From a virus: DNA of 38,336 bases. The stretch's first letter is position 1. Every line of letters begins with the position of its first letter. The stretch spans positions 1 through 38,336 of the IMG/VR virus record IMGVR_UViG_3300030333_007432. One strand, given 5' to 3'. This document shows, piece after piece, positions 36,250-38,336 of this stretch. Both the position numbers and the translations under genes were made by a program. Below the pieces are notes generated by a model. It had not been told where the DNA came from. It searched no databases and was given only the letters and a program-made list of their open reading frames with translations.

Positions 36250-36534
36250 CTACTCCTTAATCGAATCATGGTTTGGAATTGCTCTCATCAAGAATATATC
36301 AAGTGCTATATGAAGTAGTAGAGGAACCATTTTAAATGCTGGTTCAGGAAGACCACCAAAAAGGGCTGCTAATTTGTCGTTTAAATCAGTTCTATGGAGT
36401 TCTTCCATTTCAACTGCGAGCATATTAGCTACATTTAAGAAGAAGTCAGCTGGCTCTTCTTCTGTTTGTTTTAGCTGTTCAACTATTTCCCATAGTTGAG
36501 GGTCAGATTGAATTAATCTTAAAAGTTCTTCCAC
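36250..36534 (-). CDS. Small acidic protein, GTG start, 94 aa
   Basis: The chain is leucine/glutamate-rich: EELLRLIQSDPQLWEIVEQLKQ, then EPADFFLNVANMLAVEMEELH and a hydrophobic middle ending PLLLHIALDIFLMRAIP. Its GTG (36534) is a single base from the ATG of the divergent gene at 36536. No family recognised. It begins the minus polymerase run (36250, 36023, polymerase). Confidence 0.5.
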   Translation of the reverse strand: MEELLRLIQSDPQLWEIVEQLKQTEEEPADFFLNVANMLAVEMEELHRTDLNDKLAALFGGLPEPAFKMVPLLLHIALDIFLMRAIPNHDSIKE

Positions 36535-36535
36535 A

Positions 36536-37138
36536 ATGAGTTATCGAGTACGCCGCAAGTTTACAAGCTCTAAATTTTATGTCGAGGGTCAAATTTGTAA
36601 AATTTTTATGGAACCTCATTACGAAATACGTCCAGGCTTCTGGATATGGAATGTCGGATTTGCTATTGGTAAGTCAAATCGACAGATAAATGATTGGTAT
36701 AACAAGAGAAATAATAAGCGTTGTCGATCTATGTATAAAAAAATGACAGGTCAGAGAGCAGGGTTTAAAGCGGTTAAAAAAGGATTTGAAAAAGTTCTTC
36801 GTATGAGATGGATGATAGAGCCAGGCGATATACTTTTGTTGGATTGCACATCTGGAGACCCTGGAAAGCAGTTTAAAGCTTGGAGTAGGTGGCATAGATA
36901 TCATCCAGAGTGGACCTACTCTGTAGAGAAATTAGAGTGGTATTGGCATAGACCTCCTTATATAGATGATCCAGTTAGGAAAGATTTCAATATCAGGGCA
37001 ATTACGCCAAAAGATCCTTTAGCTAATACAGATGGATCTCGTTACTTTGATTGTTTTCGTGTAGAGCCTAAAGTGAAAGGAAAAGATTTATCGATGAGTC
37101 AAATTTCAAATTTATTATCCCCTATCCTGACAAGTTAA
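36536..37138 (+). CDS. Protein of unknown function, basic, aromatic-rich, 200 aa
   Basis: The protein is rich in Trp, Tyr and Arg: YRVRRKFTSSKFYVEGQICK, FWIWNVGFAIGKSNRQINDW, MRWMIEPGDILLLDCTSGDPG and FKAWSRWHRYHPEWTYSVEKL. No family known to me. It diverges from the 94-aa minus gene with one base between starts. It is followed directly by the next plus gene. Confidence 0.55.
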   Translation: MSYRVRRKFTSSKFYVEGQICKIFMEPHYEIRPGFWIWNVGFAIGKSNRQINDWYNKRNNKRCRSMYKKMTGQRAGFKAVKKGFEKVLRMRWMIEPGDILLLDCTSGDPGKQFKAWSRWHRYHPEWTYSVEKLEWYWHRPPYIDDPVRKDFNIRAITPKDPLANTDGSRYFDCFRVEPKVKGKDLSMSQISNLLSPILTS

Positions 37139-37390
37139 ATGATGCATTCTTACAGATCCATCGATTTATATCCACATAAGTGTGGTGTTACTCCTATAGA
37201 AGTTGGTTTTGTAAATGAATTTAGTCCTTGGTACTATGATGGGCACACGGTTTGGTGGGGTAAGAGATGTAAGTTGCGTAGTGAGGCAGAAGAGGCAGCT
37301 TTAAACTTGAAAAGAGAAGTTTCAAAAGTTGGTGGATTTAATATACGTCAGGCCAAAGAAGAACAATGTCAGGCCAGGGGGAAGGCATAG
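37139..37390 (+). CDS. Protein of unknown function, 83 aa
   Basis: It starts directly after the stop of the upstream gene, with two ATGs (37139, 37142). The sequence MMHSYRSIDLYPHKCGVTPI, GFVNEFSPWYYDGHTVWWGKR and a charged helical end (EAEEAALNLKREVSKV) is not a recognised family. Its TAG is within the first stem arm of the hairpin pair that follows. Confidence 0.5.
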   Translation: MMHSYRSIDLYPHKCGVTPIEVGFVNEFSPWYYDGHTVWWGKRCKLRSEAEEAALNLKREVSKVGGFNIRQAKEEQCQARGKA

Positions 37391-37449
37391 TTTTTATTGT
37401 TTCCTATGCCTAGCGAACGAGAGTCTTGCCGAGAAGCAACGGTGAGACT
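37383..37449 (+). ncRNA. Two successive hairpins, possible structured RNA
   Basis: Hairpin 1 pairs AGGCATAG (37383-37390) with CTATGCCT (37404-37411), 8 bases with a 13-base loop. Hairpin 2 pairs AGTCTTGCC (37422-37430) with GGTGAGACT (37441-37449), 9 bases with two G-T wobbles and a 10-base loop. No U-run follows, so neither is a normal intrinsic terminator. They lie in the 178-base spacer before the gene at 37569 and could be a leader or processed RNA. Confidence 0.4.
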
Positions 37450-37520
37450 ACTCCTCCTTTCTACTTTATAAATCTTAACAATTTCTTTATAATTAATGTA
37501 TCCTCATAAACTGTATCATT

Positions 37521-37536
37521 TACTACAGAAGTAGTA
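37521..37536 (+). promoter_or_regulatory. 6-bp dyad with tetraloop upstream of the DUF4278-like gene
   Basis: TACTAC (37521-37526) and GTAGTA (37531-37536) are exact inverted copies around AGAA. They lie 33 bases before the ATG at 37569, whose ribosome site AAAAAGGG (37553-37560) is clear. It may be an operator or a short 5' hairpin. Confidence 0.35.
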
Positions 37537-37568
37537 TATTTATAGGTGAAATAAAAAGGGTAAAGCCC

Positions 37569-37727
37569 ATGACTTGCACAACACTTTCCTATCGTGGCAT
37601 CGTTTATAAGAAGCCAGAAAAAAGAGAAGAGAAATTAATCCGCGTTAGTGACTCTGCTTCACATACCTATCGTGGAACTGTTTACCATTATGAACAGAAA
37701 AATAAGAAGAATAAATTAGTTGCTTAA
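37569..37727 (+). CDS. DUF4278-like micro-protein with two YRG motifs, 52 aa
   Basis: The frame from ATG 37569 to TAA 37727 has a good ribosome site. It encodes MTCTTLSYRGIVYKKPEK and then SASHTYRGTVYHYEQKNK. The paired (L/T)YRG-x-x-Y motifs match the DUF4278 family of short cyanobacterial proteins of unknown role. It is the last plus gene before psbA and is followed by a strong terminator (37763). The two are therefore probably separate transcripts. Confidence 0.65.
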   Translation: MTCTTLSYRGIVYKKPEKREEKLIRVSDSASHTYRGTVYHYEQKNKKNKLVA

Positions 37728-37954
37728 GATTTTTTCTTTAACTCATCTATATGTTCTTTATTAACTCCTTCATTTAGAAGGAGTTTTTTTATGAGATCAT
37801 CTCTGTGATGTCTATTTTTAGGCAGGGCAAACCAAGGATCTTGATAGATGATCTTAATTACTGCCTCACTTTGTTCTTGAGTCATTTGAAAAGAGTGTAA
37901 ATTGTTTGAACTTGTCAGTAATATCGCTGCTGCTACTACAAAAATCTTTTTCAT
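37724..37954 (-). CDS. Small exported protein, 76 aa
   Basis: A signal peptide covers about residues 1-21 (MKKIFVVAAAILLTSSNNLH then SF). The mature part is helical, with EAVIKIIYQDPWFALPKNRHH and DDLIKKLLLNEGVNKEHID. It overlaps the 3' end of the plus gene at 37569 by 4 bases. The plus-strand terminator at 37763-37790 lies within its coding region. It diverges from psbA. No family recognised. Confidence 0.55.
   Translation of the reverse strand: MKKIFVVAAAILLTSSNNLHSFQMTQEQSEAVIKIIYQDPWFALPKNRHHRDDLIKKLLLNEGVNKEHIDELKKKS
37763..37790 (+). terminator. Strong rho-independent terminator downstream of the DUF4278-like gene
   Basis: AACTCCTTC (37763-37771) pairs perfectly with GAAGGAGTT (37777-37785) around an ATTTA loop, followed by further Ts. 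It ends plus-strand transcripts of the micro-gene before psbA. On the minus strand the same bases code for residues near the C-terminus of the exported protein. Confidence 0.8.
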
Positions 37955-37985
37955 AAGCTTTAGTTAAGCTTACGTATACTTATAT

Positions 37986-38003
37986 TAAGCCCTTTAAGGC
38001 TTA
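37986..38003 (+). promoter_or_regulatory. Hairpin in the psbA upstream region
   Basis: TAAGCC (37986-37991) pairs with GGCTTA (37998-38003) with a 6-base loop, 71 bases before the psbA ATG. A second pairing, TCCCC with GGGGA, can form in 38010-38032. The 120-base spacer must hold promoters for psbA and for the divergent exported protein; I cannot call the -10/-35 boxes with confidence. Confidence 0.35.
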
Positions 38004-38074
38004 TAAATATCCCCAAACCGAGACCAAGGGGACAAGTCTCTCATCATACAAGTCAATCGTACTCTTACTTTTAA

Positions 38075-38336
38075 ATGACAACTTCTTCTTTAAAGAGGAA
38101 CGGCAGTTTATTACAAGGATGGGACGAGTTATGCGAGTGGGTAACATCTACTAACAATCGCATTTATGTAGGTTGGTTTGGAGTCATTATGATTCCATGT
38201 CTACTTGCAGCAGCAACTTGTTTTATCGTTGCATTTATTGCAGCTCCTCCCGTTGACATCGACGGTATTCGTGAACCTGTAGCAGGTTCTTTTTTATATG
38301 GAAACAACATCATCTCAGGAGCTGTTGTTCCCAGCT
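38075..38336 (+). CDS. psbA: Photosystem II reaction-centre protein D1, 5' part cut by window edge
   Basis: The 87 visible residues match D1: [20 protein letters not shown], then [20 protein letters not shown], the first membrane helix (about 30-55) and [21 protein letters not shown]1 carries the QB site and manganese ligands in its later part, outside this window. Phage D1 replaces photodamaged host D1 during infection to keep PSII active. It probably has its own promoter, because a strong terminator lies upstream at 37763. Truncation is due only to the window end. Confidence 0.97.
   Translation, partial: MTTSSLKRNGSLLQGWDELCEWVTSTNNRIYVGWFGVIMIPCLLAAATCFIVAFIAAPPVDIDGIREPVAGSFLYGNNIISGAVVPS

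Noticed and set aside
37383-37470. Possible glutamine riboswitch (glnA / Downstream-peptide motif) before the 52-aa gene
   Set aside because: There is a GAAGCAACG stretch and a short downstream gene, but the required 5' pairing strand and the GACGGAAGUAGG-type core are absent on both strands.
1-38336. tRNA genes, CRISPR arrays, insertion sequences, integrase or att sites
   Set aside because: I looked for T-loop-like GGTTCGA motifs in spacers, regular repeat-spacer arrays, transposase motifs and integrase signatures and saw none.

Overview
The window is a piece of a tailed cyanophage genome. It is AT-rich and densely packed, with many start/stop overlaps and many very small genes. It carries host-derived photosynthesis genes: the 5' part of psbA (D1) at the right edge, a psbN-like gene, three adjacent high-light-inducible (hli) genes and an NblA-like gene. 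NblA acts on phycobilisomes, so the host is more likely marine Synechococcus than Prochlorococcus (inference). Several exported and structural proteins resemble ones I associate with T4-like cyanomyoviruses, but the polymerase is family A with T7-type motifs and is paired with an AEP primase/SF3 helicase, so this is not a standard T4-like genome. I cannot place the lineage from sequence alone.

Layout. 1-4313 (+): tail-fibre-like proteins with small assembly partners, a thermonuclease and two membrane-linked proteins. 4225-5910 (-): three exported proteins. 5982-11519 (mostly +): a two-TM protein, a C39-like peptidase, small proteins, Dps, a 2OG-Fe(II) oxygenase (-), NblA, a GH24-like lysozyme, and a DUF1599-like gene pair (-). 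11512-16248 (mostly -): a Dam-like methyltransferase, proteins without a recognised family, a structural protein and a double-HNH protein. 16249-16758: the largest non-coding stretch, with two perfect inverted repeats and one small gene. 16759-23538 (+): glycine-rich small proteins, a large mosaic tail fibre, a chaperone-like protein, a second tail fibre paralogous to the one at 1487-2572, and psbN. 23531-24323 (-): five micro-genes, three of them hli. 24418-36534 (-): SET-domain protein, porin-like protein, primase-helicase, PD-(D/E)XK nuclease, small regulators, Gp157-like protein, SSB and DNA polymerase. 36536-38336 (+): two conserved-looking proteins of unknown function, hairpins, a DUF4278-like micro-protein and psbA.

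Working together: the right-hand minus block looks like the replication/recombination module. The plus blocks at 1-2778 and 16759-23370 look like host-recognition structures. The photosynthesis genes (psbA, psbN, hli, nblA) should keep photosystem II working while the antenna is dismantled. Dps, the oxygenase and the SET protein are accessory functions. Points where transcription diverges often carry perfect dyads (5938-5961, 9425-9434, 16361-16414, 31036-31058), which are candidate operators or processing sites. I saw no tRNA gene, CRISPR array, insertion sequence or integrase.
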